From Planococcus rifietoensis (GTDB lineage: Bacteria; Bacillota; Bacilli; Bacillales_A; Planococcaceae): a stretch of DNA of 64,000 nt. Position 1 is the first letter of the stretch. Each line of letters begins with the position of its first letter. The notes beneath the pieces were generated by a model that saw nothing but the letters and a program-made list of their open reading frames with translations, made no database searches and was not told the DNA's origin. Both the position numbers and the translations under genes were made by a program. Below, piece after piece: positions 33,727 through 41,343 of the stretch. Location: NCBI RefSeq assembly GCF_001465795.2, contig NZ_CP013659.2, forward strand, positions 124,001-188,000, given 5' to 3'.

Positions 33727-34493
33727 AACAATTAGCAGAACTGAAACAAGCAGGCCATAAAGCCTTTGTCGCCTATATCATGGCAGGCGATGGCGGAATT
33801 AAAAAGCTAGGCGAGCAGATCCAGCATCTGCAAGAGCGCGGGGTCACGGCGATTGAAGTCGGCATCCCGTTCTCGGACCCGGTCGCTGATGGCCCGACGA
33901 TCGAAGCAGCGGGGAACCGTGCGCTTGCTGAAGGCATCACGTTAGAAAAAGTGCTTGATGAAATGCAGCGCTTTGATTTCGAAGTGAAAGTACCGCTCAT
34001 CATCATGACGTATTTGAATCCGGTCATTCGCTTCGGAGCGGAGCGTTTTACACAGGAAGCGAAAAAAGCGGGGGCATCAGGCGTCATCATTCCGGACTTG
34101 CCGTTTGAGCATCGGCAATTGATCGAACCGTTCGCAAAACAACAGGAACTTGTGCTGATCCAGCTCGTCACTTTGACGACCATCGACAGTCGCCTGGAAG
34201 AAATTTTGAAACAGGCAGAAGGGTTTGTTTATGCGGTAACCGTGACTGGCATTACCGGAAGCCGTGATGAGTTGGCGGAAGAAGTAGGCGCATTCACGCG
34301 CAAAGTAAGGGAATTGAGCCCTGTCCCGGTCTATGCAGGATTCGGGATCTCGAAAGAAAGCCATGTCGAGATGCTGCGTGACGATGTCGATGGCTTTATT
34401 GTCGGCAGCGCAATCGTCCAAGCGTTCCATGAAGGCCGTATTGAAGATGTTGAACCGTTGATTGATGCAGTGACCGCCCCTCATTCGGTATAA
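33723..34493 (+). CDS. trpA: Tryptophan synthase alpha subunit TrpA
   Basis: Enzyme of 256 residues that cleaves indole-3-glycerol phosphate and channels indole to TrpB. The start AYIMAGD matches the family IPYITAGD region. The catalytic Glu and Asp lie in [16 protein letters not shown] and in the PDLPFEHRQ segment. The phosphate loop is [11 protein letters not shown]. It overlaps the fused trpFB gene by 4 nt and ends the trp operon. Confidence 0.95.
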   Translation: MKQLAELKQAGHKAFVAYIMAGDGGIKKLGEQIQHLQERGVTAIEVGIPFSDPVADGPTIEAAGNRALAEGITLEKVLDEMQRFDFEVKVPLIIMTYLNPVIRFGAERFTQEAKKAGASGVIIPDLPFEHRQLIEPFAKQQELVLIQLVTLTTIDSRLEEILKQAEGFVYAVTVTGITGSRDELAEEVGAFTRKVRELSPVPVYAGFGISKESHVEMLRDDVDGFIVGSAIVQAFHEGRIEDVEPLIDAVTAPHSV

Positions 34494-34513
34494 TGCCGTT
34501 AGGAGGGATTGTC

Positions 34514-35107
34514 ATGTTTGAGCCGTTGGAAGCGAATTATTTTGAAGCGCCGACACTCGATTTGTCGCGCGACTTATTAGGGAAGATTCTGGTCCATGAA
34601 CTGCCCGGTGGAATTGTCGCAGCCAGAATCGTCGAGACCGAAGCCTATATGGGCGCGGAAGACCGGGCTGCACACAGTTTCGGCAACCGCCGCACCAAAC
34701 GTACCGAAGTGATGTTCGGCAAACCTGGCCTTGTATATACCTATCAGATGCACACCCATACCTTATTGAATGTCGTCAGCGGACCGGAAGAAACGCCGCG
34801 CGCCATCTTGATTCGTGCGGTCGAACCGGTCGAAGGCGTCGAATTTATGGCGGAGCGCAGAGGGCAGCACATGCCGATGAAGCAATGGACGAGCGGGCCC
34901 GGCAAGCTGACGAAAGCGATGGGCATCACAATGGACTATAACGGCCATCATTTCACTGAACGGCCGCTTTATATTGCTGAGGGCGACGCAGTGCACGCTG
35001 TGTCGACAGGGCCGCGCGTCGGCATCGGGAATTCACAGGAAGCGGTCCATTATCCATACCGCTTCTGGGAATCGGAAAATCCGTTTGTCTCGAAATTTCG
35101 TCCGTAA
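34514..35107 (+). CDS. DNA-3-methyladenine glycosylase (AAG/MPG type)
   Basis: Base-excision repair enzyme of 197 residues that removes alkylated purines. The AAG fold signature is clear: ARDLLGKIL-type start (LSRDLLGKILVHEL), RIVETEAYMG with the catalytic Glu, AHSFGNRRTKRTEVMFG, and WTSGPGKLTKAMGI. The start at 34514 is set by AGGAGGG upstream. It lies 20 bp after trpA with no terminator between, so it may be partly cotranscribed with the trp genes although its role is unrelated. Confidence 0.93.
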   Translation: MFEPLEANYFEAPTLDLSRDLLGKILVHELPGGIVAARIVETEAYMGAEDRAAHSFGNRRTKRTEVMFGKPGLVYTYQMHTHTLLNVVSGPEETPRAILIRAVEPVEGVEFMAERRGQHMPMKQWTSGPGKLTKAMGITMDYNGHHFTERPLYIAEGDAVHAVSTGPRVGIGNSQEAVHYPYRFWESENPFVSKFRP

Positions 35108-35114
35108 TCCGGAT

Positions 35115-35139
35115 GTTTAAGCTTTCCAATTCGTGGAAT
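35115..35139 (+). promoter_or_regulatory. Sigma-B-like promoter of the DJ-1/PfpI gene
   Basis: GTTTAA, 13 bp, TGGAAT, compared with the sigma-B consensus GTTTAA-N12-15-GGGWAW. The downstream gene belongs to a general stress protein family. Confidence 0.55.
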
Positions 35140-35177
35140 ACTGAGAGGGAGCACATAAACAGAAGGAGTGAAGGAAA

Positions 35178-35696
35178 GTGGCAAAAATTGCAACGTTAAT
35201 TACAGATATGTTCGAAGATGTGGAGTATACAGAACCGGCAAAAGCGTTTAACGAAGCTGGCCATGAACTGATCAATATCGAAATGGAAGCTGGCAAGAAA
35301 GTAACCGGCAAACAAGGCGAAGCCGTTGTTACCATCGATAAAGGGATCGACGACGTCAACCCGGATGAATTCGACGCGCTGCTATTGCCAGGCGGTTTCT
35401 CGCCGGACCAATTGCGTGCAGATGATCGTTTCGTGACATTCACGAAAGCGTTCATGGATGCTAAAAAACCGGTCTTCGCGATCTGCCACGGGCCGCAGCT
35501 ATTGATCACAGCGAAAGCTTTGGAAGGCCGCAAAGCGACAGGATTCAAATCGATCCAAGTCGATATGGAATACGCTGGCGCAACTGTTGTGGACGAAGAA
35601 GTAGCTGTGTGCCAAGATCAATTGGTAACAAGCCGCCAACCGGATGATATCCCGGCATTTAACCGCGAATCGTTGAAATTGCTTGAAAACAAATAA
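35178..35696 (+). CDS. DJ-1/PfpI-family general stress protein (YfkM-like)
   Basis: Protein of 172 residues in the DJ-1/PfpI superfamily. The nucleophile elbow carries the conserved Cys in FAICHGPQLL, and the acidic residue that activates it lies in the N-terminal half. Similar to B. subtilis YfkM (general stress protein 18) and to proteins annotated as deglycases or proteases; activity is not proven by sequence. It begins at GTG 35178 after AAGGAG. A sigma-B-like promoter lies upstream. A strong terminator follows. Confidence 0.88.
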   Translation: MAKIATLITDMFEDVEYTEPAKAFNEAGHELINIEMEAGKKVTGKQGEAVVTIDKGIDDVNPDEFDALLLPGGFSPDQLRADDRFVTFTKAFMDAKKPVFAICHGPQLLITAKALEGRKATGFKSIQVDMEYAGATVVDEEVAVCQDQLVTSRQPDDIPAFNRESLKLLENK

Positions 35697-35707
35697 AGAA
35701 CTATCCA

Positions 35708-35738
35708 AACCGCTCCCTTTACCGGGGAGCGGTTTTTT
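35708..35738 (+). terminator. Terminator after the DJ-1/PfpI gene
   Basis: The stem AACCGCTCCC paired with GGGAGCGGTT is followed by TTTT. Confidence 0.92.
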
Positions 35739-35773
35739 CGTGTCAGAAATTGTTCGGAAATCGAAATGCCCTC

Positions 35774-35802
35774 TTGCATGCATAAGTGATTGCTTATATA
35801 AT
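35774..35802 (+). promoter_or_regulatory. Promoter and ArsR operator of arsRB
   Basis: TTGCAT, 17 bp, TATAAT. The spacer and -10 hold the inverted repeat ATAAG-TGATTG-CTTAT (35782-35797). This matches the ATA-x-x-TGATT-x-TTAT style of ArsR/SmtB operators. Bound repressor would block the polymerase directly. Confidence 0.82.
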
Positions 35803-35831
35803 AAACCCATTGCCAAAAAGAGGTGACTGAA

Positions 35832-36161
35832 ATGGACTATAAACAAATGGAACAAAGCTTAAAAGCGGCAAGCGACGAAACCCGCATGCTGATTTTGAAA
35901 TACTTATCGAAAGAGGCATTGTGCATCTGTGAATTCACGGAGCTGCTCGATATGTCGCAGCCGGCCATCAGCCAGCATATGCGCAAACTCAAGCAGGCGG
36001 AATGGATCTGTGAAGAAAAGCGCGGGCGCTGGACGATCTGGTCGCTCAATGAAAAACATGAGCTTTTTGAAGTGCTATCAACGCTTCTGGCGATGCTGCC
36101 GGAACCCGAAAGGACGGTGGAATCGCTCGTTGCGGAAGGCAAGAAAGTGAATTGCAATTAA
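35832..36161 (+). CDS. arsR: ArsR-family arsenic-responsive repressor
   Basis: Winged-helix repressor of 109 residues. The metalloid site lies in helix 3 as ALCICEFTELL, an ELCVCDL-type motif with the paired Cys residues. The DNA recognition helix is MSQPAISQHMRKLKQA. The ATG at 35832 sits 8 nt after AGAGG; a GTG 9 nt upstream overlaps that site. It autoregulates the arsRB promoter, whose dyad overlaps the -10. Sixteen base pairs separate it from arsB. Confidence 0.92.
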   Translation: MDYKQMEQSLKAASDETRMLILKYLSKEALCICEFTELLDMSQPAISQHMRKLKQAEWICEEKRGRWTIWSLNEKHELFEVLSTLLAMLPEPERTVESLVAEGKKVNCN

Positions 36162-36176
36162 GGAGCTGGAATTGAA

Positions 36177-37472
36177 ATGGATGTTTGGTTAGCGATTATT
36201 ATTTTTCTGGTGACCTTGCTATTTGTCATCTGGCAGCCGCGCGGGCTGTCGATCGGCTGGTCGGCGATTGCGGGGGCAGTGGTCGCCTTGATGTTCGGCG
36301 TCGTTGACTTCGGCGATGTGTGGGACGTTACAGGGATTGTATGGAATGCGACATTGACTTTTGTTGCCTTGATCATCATTTCCTTAATTTTAGATGAAAT
36401 TGGATTTTTTGAATGGGCAGCCTTACATATGGCGCGCTTTGCCAAAGGCAGTGGCTTGCGCATGTTTTTCCTCGTCACGCTTCTTGGCGCGGTCGTAGCG
36501 GCGCTTTTCGCGAATGACGGCGCAGCGCTTATTCTGACGCCGATCGTTTTGGCGATGGTAAGAGCCTTGAAATTCCGCGATACGATGATTTTGCCATTTA
36601 TCATGGCATCCGGCTTTATTGCCGATACGGCGTCATTGCCGTTTGTCATCAGCAACTTGGTCAATATCGTTTCGGCTGATTTCTTCGGCATCGGCTTTAC
36701 GGAATACGCGCTGCATATGGTGGTTCCGAACTTATTCAGCATACTGGCGAGCATGCTCGTGCTGTACTTATTCTTCAAAAAAGATATTCCGGGCCGTTTT
36801 GACCCTGGCGTGTTGAAAAAACCGGATACTGCGATCAAAGATATCCGTATTTTCCGCCTGTCTTGGGTCGTTCTGGCGATCTTGCTGATCGGCTACTTCA
36901 TGAGCGAATCGCTTGAGATCCCGGTTTCCTTGATCGCCGGTTCCATCGCGATCATCTTCTTGGCGATTGCGCGCAACAGCAAGCATGTCGAAACGATGAC
37001 GGTGCTAAAAGGCGCACCGTGGGCGATTGTCTTCTTCTCGATCGGCATGTACGTCGTTGTTTACGGATTACGCAATGTCGGCTTGACCTCGGTTCTCGCC
37101 CAGGCGATTGAATGGACAGCGGGGCATGGCCTGTATGCAGCCACGATCGGCATGGGCTTTATCGCGGCAATTCTATCGTCCGGCATGAACAATATGCCGA
37201 CGGTCATGATCAATGCCTTGGCCATCGCTGAGACGAACACGAACGGCGTCATGCGCGACGCTTTGATTTATGCCAATGTCATCGGATCCGACCTCGGCCC
37301 GAAAATCACGCCGATCGGTTCGCTTGCGACACTTTTATGGCTTCATGTCTTGAAGACGAAAGGTGTCGAAATCAGCTGGGGCTATTATTTTAAAGTCGGC
37401 ATCATCCTCACCGTCCCGACTTTGTTCATCACTTTGACCGGGCTGTACCTGTGGTTAACGGTGTTGAATTAA
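36177..37472 (+). CDS. arsB: Arsenite efflux permease ArsB
   Basis: Membrane arsenite/H+ antiporter of 431 residues with 11-12 predicted helices. ArsB-type features include the N-terminal [19 protein letters not shown] and the core motif [16 protein letters not shown]. The second half carries [15 protein letters not shown] and [19 protein letters not shown], as in ArsB/NhaD-type carriers. Length is normal. It is directly downstream of arsR. No arsC (arsenate reductase) is nearby, so this pair handles arsenite or antimonite, or relies on an arsC elsewhere. Confidence 0.93.
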   Translation: MDVWLAIIIFLVTLLFVIWQPRGLSIGWSAIAGAVVALMFGVVDFGDVWDVTGIVWNATLTFVALIIISLILDEIGFFEWAALHMARFAKGSGLRMFFLVTLLGAVVAALFANDGAALILTPIVLAMVRALKFRDTMILPFIMASGFIADTASLPFVISNLVNIVSADFFGIGFTEYALHMVVPNLFSILASMLVLYLFFKKDIPGRFDPGVLKKPDTAIKDIRIFRLSWVVLAILLIGYFMSESLEIPVSLIAGSIAIIFLAIARNSKHVETMTVLKGAPWAIVFFSIGMYVVVYGLRNVGLTSVLAQAIEWTAGHGLYAATIGMGFIAAILSSGMNNMPTVMINALAIAETNTNGVMRDALIYANVIGSDLGPKITPIGSLATLLWLHVLKTKGVEISWGYYFKVGIILTVPTLFITLTGLYLWLTVLN

Positions 37473-37484
37473 TCGACACAACAA

Positions 37485-37524
37485 AAAATGCCCGCCATTC
37501 ACTTTTGAATGGCGGGCATTTTTT
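37485..37524. terminator. Bidirectional terminator between arsB and the GNAT fusion gene
   Basis: A 16-bp perfect stem (AAAATGCCCGCCATTC and complement), loop ACTTTT, has T-runs on both strands. Confidence 0.93.
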
Positions 37525-37533
37525 AAGTTTGGC

Positions 37534-38340
37534 TTAGTCCAAAAACTTGGCCAAGTAGATTTCGTCGTGTTCTGTGCCGTCGATGATAAGCGAGCGGCGA
37601 CGCGTGCCTTCTGCTTCAAACCCAGCTTTTTCATAGAGTTTGCGGGCGCGCTCGTTGGCTTCGAGGACCGTCAATTCCATTCGGGAGATGCCTTTTTGCT
37701 TGGCCCAGTCTTCCGCTTTTTCGAGGAGTGATTTGGCGATGCCTTTGCCTTGGGCTTCCTTTAGGAGGCCGAGGACCAACGCTGCCCGGTGCTGTGCCCG
37801 CTTTGCTTCATTGCCGATGACCATTAAGTAGCCGACGTGCTGGCCGTTCAAGATGGCGATAATGATAGCGGAATGGCCGCTTTGCTTCCATTCGATGATT
37901 TGCTTGCGGACGCGCTGCGTGGAAAGGGAGCGCTCGTCCTTGCCGTAAAGCATGAAATCCGATTCCGCCTCCACGGCTTTTTGGAGCAAGGCCAGCGACC
38001 GGGCGTCCCCGTGTTCAGCGGTGCGAATCAACAAAATGTCTTTGTCTTCGGACTCTGTATTGGCTGCTGTGTTCTTGGAATCCGCTTTTTCGAAGACGAC
38101 ATAGCGGTCGGGTTCGACTTCCGTAACGCGGTAGCCTGCATCCATCCAGGCATGGAAATGTTTGGCGGGGGGCTTCGACTTTTTCCACCAGCTTTTGTTC
38201 AAGTAAGCGGCATTCGGCAAGTTCTGACCCATGATCTGCTCGATTTCCGAAAAGGTCAAACGGATGCTGGAGTTTGTGGCAGCCTGAAAATAATGGGACA
38301 AGGGAATGTATTTCTTTTCCAATAATATAGTCACTGGCAC
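37534..38340 (-). CDS. Acetyltransferase fused to a DUF7662-like N-terminal domain (268 aa)
   Basis: Two-domain protein of 268 residues. The N-terminal part (about 10-75) reads YIPLSHYF ... LTFSEIEQIMG ... WWKK ... WMDAGYRVTEVE, the pattern of the small DUF7662 domain found in many prokaryotic proteins of unclear role. After a variable linker (about 85-100) comes a GNAT domain (about 103-268) with the acetyl-CoA loop EAQGKGIAKSLLEKAEDWA and the ANERARKLYEKAGF motif. The most likely start is GTG 38340, preceded by AAGGAAG at short spacing, so the exact start is uncertain. The target is unknown. It converges on arsB. Confidence 0.78.
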   Translation of the reverse strand: MPVTILLEKKYIPLSHYFQAATNSSIRLTFSEIEQIMGQNLPNAAYLNKSWWKKSKPPAKHFHAWMDAGYRVTEVEPDRYVVFEKADSKNTAANTESEDKDILLIRTAEHGDARSLALLQKAVEAESDFMLYGKDERSLSTQRVRKQIIEWKQSGHSAIIIAILNGQHVGYLMVIGNEAKRAQHRAALVLGLLKEAQGKGIAKSLLEKAEDWAKQKGISRMELTVLEANERARKLYEKAGFEAEGTRRRSLIIDGTEHDEIYLAKFLD

Positions 38341-38561
38341 CTCTTCCTTCCAAAAACATAGGATTAGTTAGTCATATAATACCATTCAAATGTGCTAAAG
38401 TACACACTAAACTTTAAAAATACTGATAATTCTAAAATCATTTCCGCATTTAGGTGGTGAAATGCTGGATAACACTAGGTTTTCAGTCGCAGATTTTTTC
38501 TAGAGAAGGAATTTGTGATAGAATAATCTCAGAAACTACACAAGCCAGGAGGCCATTATTC

Positions 38562-39488
38562 ATGTCAAATGTTTTTGTATTAGGTCATAAAAATCCGGAC
38601 ACCGACTCGATCTGTTCGGCGATCGCTTATGCCCATCTGAAAAAAGAGCTCGGGATGGATGCCGAAGCCATCCGCCTCGGTGAACCGAACAACGAGACGC
38701 TTTTTGCGCTCGACCATTTCAAAGCCCCAACTCCCCGACTGGTGAAGCGTGCTTCAGATGAAGTGAAGCAAGTCATTCTCGTCGACCATAACGAGCGGCA
38801 GCAGAGCATCGACGATATCGATGAAGTCCAAGTGATCGAAGTGATCGACCATCATCGGATTGCTAATTTCGAAACAACCGACCCGCTTTATTTCCGTGCA
38901 GAACCTGTTGGATGCACAGCGACGATTTTATTGAAGCTTTATAAAGAACATGCAGTCGAAGTGCCGGCTGACATCGCCGGGTTGATGCTATCGGCGATCA
39001 TTTCGGATTCATTGCTGTTCAAATCCCCGACCTGCACCGACCAGGACATTCAAGCGGCGAAGGAATTGGCAGAGATTGCCGGTGTCGATTCGCAAGAGTA
39101 CGGCCTTGCCTTGCTGAAAGCCGGCGCCGATTTAAGCAATAAAACGCTGGAAGATTTGATCTCGCTTGATTCCAAGGAATTCGAAGCAGGCGACCATCGC
39201 TTTGAAGTGGCGCAAGTCAACGCTATCGATGTAGCGGAAGTACTAGATCGCCAGGCGGAATTGGAAGTATTGATCAGCAATACAGTTGCCGCCAAAGGCT
39301 TGGATCTTTTCGTCTTTGCTGTCACGGACATCCTGAATAATGACTCGGAAGCGATCGTCCTTGGACGCCGCGCAGACATTATCGAATCTGCCTTCCAGTC
39401 AAGCGTCGTCAACAACCGTGTGATTTTGCCGGGCGTCGTTTCAAGAAAAAAACAAATCGTTCCGGTCATTACCGAAGCTTTAAGCTGA
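38562..39488 (+). CDS. ppaC: Manganese-dependent inorganic pyrophosphatase PpaC
   Basis: Family II pyrophosphatase of 308 residues, hydrolysing PPi to drive biosynthesis. The DHH-type motifs are [13 protein letters not shown] (metal ligands His and Asp) and VIDHHRI. The C-terminal DHHA2 domain includes GRRADI and the substrate-binding SRKKQIVP. The ATG at 38562 follows CAGGAGG. A longer upstream reading exists but begins in an AT-rich region without a ribosome site. It is monogenic with its own terminator. Confidence 0.95.
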   Translation: MSNVFVLGHKNPDTDSICSAIAYAHLKKELGMDAEAIRLGEPNNETLFALDHFKAPTPRLVKRASDEVKQVILVDHNERQQSIDDIDEVQVIEVIDHHRIANFETTDPLYFRAEPVGCTATILLKLYKEHAVEVPADIAGLMLSAIISDSLLFKSPTCTDQDIQAAKELAEIAGVDSQEYGLALLKAGADLSNKTLEDLISLDSKEFEAGDHRFEVAQVNAIDVAEVLDRQAELEVLISNTVAAKGLDLFVFAVTDILNNDSEAIVLGRRADIIESAFQSSVVNNRVILPGVVSRKKQIVPVITEALS

Positions 39489-39518
39489 TTCCCCACAGGG
39501 AGTCAGTTTTTTTTTTTT
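39485..39518 (+). terminator. Terminator after ppaC
   Basis: A 9-bp stem (CTGATTCCC paired with GGGAGTCAG, one G-T pair), loop CACA, is followed by twelve T residues. Confidence 0.88.
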
Positions 39519-39547
39519 GTGCTGGGAATTATTTTCAAGCAAAAAAA

Positions 39548-39576
39548 TTGTGGCGTATCTATGTCATTGCTATAGT
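39548..39576 (+). promoter_or_regulatory. Sigma-A promoter of the DsbA-family gene
   Basis: TTGTGG, 17 bp, TATAGT, 20 bp before the start codon. Confidence 0.6.
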
Positions 39577-39596
39577 AAGTGGCGAGGTGAATAGTT

Positions 39597-40307
39597 ATGA
39601 AAATTGAAGTTTGGTCAGATTACGTTTGCCCATTCTGTTATATAGGAAAGCGCACATTGGAACAAGCACTCGTACGTTCAGGCTACGAAAGCCAGGCGGA
39701 GATTACATTTAAAGCATACGAATTGGACCCGCAAGCGCCAGTGGACTCCAATAGATTTGCTTATGAACACTTGGCTGAAAAGATGGGGCAAAGCCTCGAA
39801 CGAGCCAAGGAAATGACAGCGGGCGTGGCACAACAAGCGAAAGCGTTTGATTTACATTACGACGTGGAGAACATGCCCCACACCAACACATTCTCTGCAC
39901 ATCGACTCGTCAAATGGGCCGCCACACAAGGCGAAGAACATCAACTGACTGAATTGTTGATGCACCATTACTTCGAAAAAGCGCATAATATCAGCAATTC
40001 CGAGACCTTACTATTGATTGTTGAAAAAGCAGGCCTGGACCGTGAAAAGGCAGCGGAAGTTCTCGATTCGGATCAATTTCATGGCGAAGTCGAACGCGAC
40101 ATCCAAGAAGCTGGGCAGATCGGTGTACAAGGCGTTCCGTTTTTCGTCGTTAACCGAAAGTATGCGATTTCCGGCGCACAGCCGCTCGAAGCGTTCATTG
40201 AAGCGCTGGAGCAGATCGGCGAAGAGGAAGGTTTGCGTCCGGCATTGAAGCCAGTCGGAAAAGCGAAAACAAGCTTTTGTACTGGAGATTCCTGCGACGG
40301 CGAATAA
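39597..40307 (+). CDS. DsbA-family oxidoreductase (FrnE-like)
   Basis: Cytoplasmic thioredoxin-fold protein of 236 residues with an inserted helical domain. The redox motif CPFC is at residues 12-15 (SDYVCPFCYIGKR). The cis-Pro loop is GVQGVPFFVVNRKYAISGAQP. It fits the FrnE / polyketide biosynthesis thioredoxin-like group. There is no signal peptide. The C-terminal tail holds two more Cys residues (TSFCTGDSCDG), which may act as an extra redox or metal site, as seen in FrnE of Deinococcus. The neighbouring azoR gene also concerns redox stress. Confidence 0.88.
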   Translation: MKIEVWSDYVCPFCYIGKRTLEQALVRSGYESQAEITFKAYELDPQAPVDSNRFAYEHLAEKMGQSLERAKEMTAGVAQQAKAFDLHYDVENMPHTNTFSAHRLVKWAATQGEEHQLTELLMHHYFEKAHNISNSETLLLIVEKAGLDREKAAEVLDSDQFHGEVERDIQEAGQIGVQGVPFFVVNRKYAISGAQPLEAFIEALEQIGEEEGLRPALKPVGKAKTSFCTGDSCDGE

Positions 40308-40321
40308 GCCAGGCAAGCGCA

Positions 40322-40350
40322 TTGACTTTGTATCTCGAATTACTTATAAT
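40322..40350 (+). promoter_or_regulatory. Sigma-A promoter of azoR with TCTCGAATTA repeats
   Basis: TTGACT, 17 bp, TATAAT, near consensus. The 10-mer TCTCGAATTA occurs in the spacer (40333-40342) and again 25 bp downstream (40358-40367). Both match the left half of the MhqR operator ATCTCGAATTCGAGAT. Confidence 0.7.
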
Positions 40351-40402
40351 TAAAAAGTCTCGAATTAAAGAATAATATTAATAGTACAAAGGAGTTTTAC
40401 AA

Positions 40403-41035
40403 GTGGAAAATATTTTAGTCGTAAAAGCCAATAACCGTCCCGCTTCTGAGGGCGTTTCAAGTAAAATGCACGAAGTATTCATGGAGAACTTAAAAACAGA
40501 TGCAGAGGTCAACACGTTTGACGTATTCGCAGAAGACATGCCGTATTTTGGCCAGGATTTCTTCGACGCCATGCAGAAATCAGCACAAGCGGAAGAATTG
40601 ACTGACTTGGAGCAGCGCATCTTGACGGCAGCCAACAAAGCGATGGACGCATTCATGGATGCTGACGTAGTCGTGTTCGCATTCCCGTTGTGGAATAAAA
40701 CAATTCCTGCAGCTTTGCAAACATTCATCGACTATGTCTACCGTGCAGGCATGACCTTCAAGTACACAGAAGAAGGCCCGGTTGGCTTGGTTCCAGAGAA
40801 AAAAGTCATCATCTTGAACGCACGCGGCGGCGTCTACTCGACACCAGAAATGGCGCCTAGCGAAATGAGCGTCAACTACATCCGTGCCATCATGAACTTC
40901 TTCGGCATCACAGACATCGAAGAAGTCATCATCGAAGGCCACAATATGTATCCTGACCGCGCTGAGCAAATCATCGCAGACGGCATGGAACGCGTGAAAG
41001 AAACAGCTAACACACTTTCTAAAGTAAATGCATAA
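40403..41035 (+). CDS. azoR: FMN-dependent NADH-azoreductase / quinone reductase
   Basis: Flavodoxin-fold protein of 210 residues that reduces quinones and azo compounds by two electrons. The FMN phosphate site near the start is VKANNRPASEGVSSKMHEVF, the flavin-stacking region is FAFPLWNKTIPAALQTFIDYV and the GGVYS segment contacts the ring. It starts at GTG 40403 after AAAGGAG. The promoter carries MhqR-like half-sites, as in B. subtilis azoR2. It has its own terminator. Confidence 0.92.
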   Translation: MENILVVKANNRPASEGVSSKMHEVFMENLKTDAEVNTFDVFAEDMPYFGQDFFDAMQKSAQAEELTDLEQRILTAANKAMDAFMDADVVVFAFPLWNKTIPAALQTFIDYVYRAGMTFKYTEEGPVGLVPEKKVIILNARGGVYSTPEMAPSEMSVNYIRAIMNFFGITDIEEVIIEGHNMYPDRAEQIIADGMERVKETANTLSKVNA

Positions 41036-41049
41036 TGAATGATAAAGAA

Positions 41050-41080
41050 GGAAACGCTTCGGCGTTTCCGTCTTTTTTTT
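41050..41080 (+). terminator. Terminator after azoR
   Basis: GGAAACGC / GCGTTTCC closed by a stable TTCG tetraloop is followed by a long T-run. Confidence 0.93.
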
Positions 41081-41143
41081 GTTTAAATTTGTTGACGCGA
41101 AGCTTTTCCAATCAAATGGATTAATTCAGCTTTTCTTTCATCA

Positions 41144-41280
41144 ATTTATTTGCTCGACTTTCGCTATGCTCAAGCCTCGCAAACGAATGTCCGAGGCGTG
41201 CCTCGCAAGTTTGCTCCCACATCTGCGAGGCAGATGCGTCGCAAATAAATGAACTCAGCTGCCCTTCGTTCATTTATTGG
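41144..41280. repeat. Palindrome-rich intergenic element
   Basis: The 308-bp spacer before the FAD/Rieske gene holds nested inverted repeats. The outer arms are ATTTATTTGC (41144-41153) and GCAAATAAAT (41241-41250). Inner arms are GCAAAC/GTTTGC (41179-41184, 41209-41214) and a hairpin CATCTGC-GAG-GCAGATG (41220-41236). GCCTCG or its complement occurs four times in alternating orientation (41174, 41192, 41200, 41226), so alternative folds are possible. No open frame of note is present. The function is unknown. Confidence 0.65.
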
Positions 41281-41343
41281 TTAATGATTTCCACATAGGG
41301 GTAGACAGTCAATAAGCAAAACATTCAATAAAGGAGGGGCAGC

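Noticed and set aside
37837..38325. 162-codon plus-strand frame
   Set aside because: It is a shadow of the DUF7662-GNAT gene, with no motif and no ribosome site.
41144..41280. CRISPR array or tRNA gene in the palindrome-rich spacer
   Set aside because: The repeats are short, alternate in orientation and are not regularly spaced. No tRNA arms or CCA end are visible.
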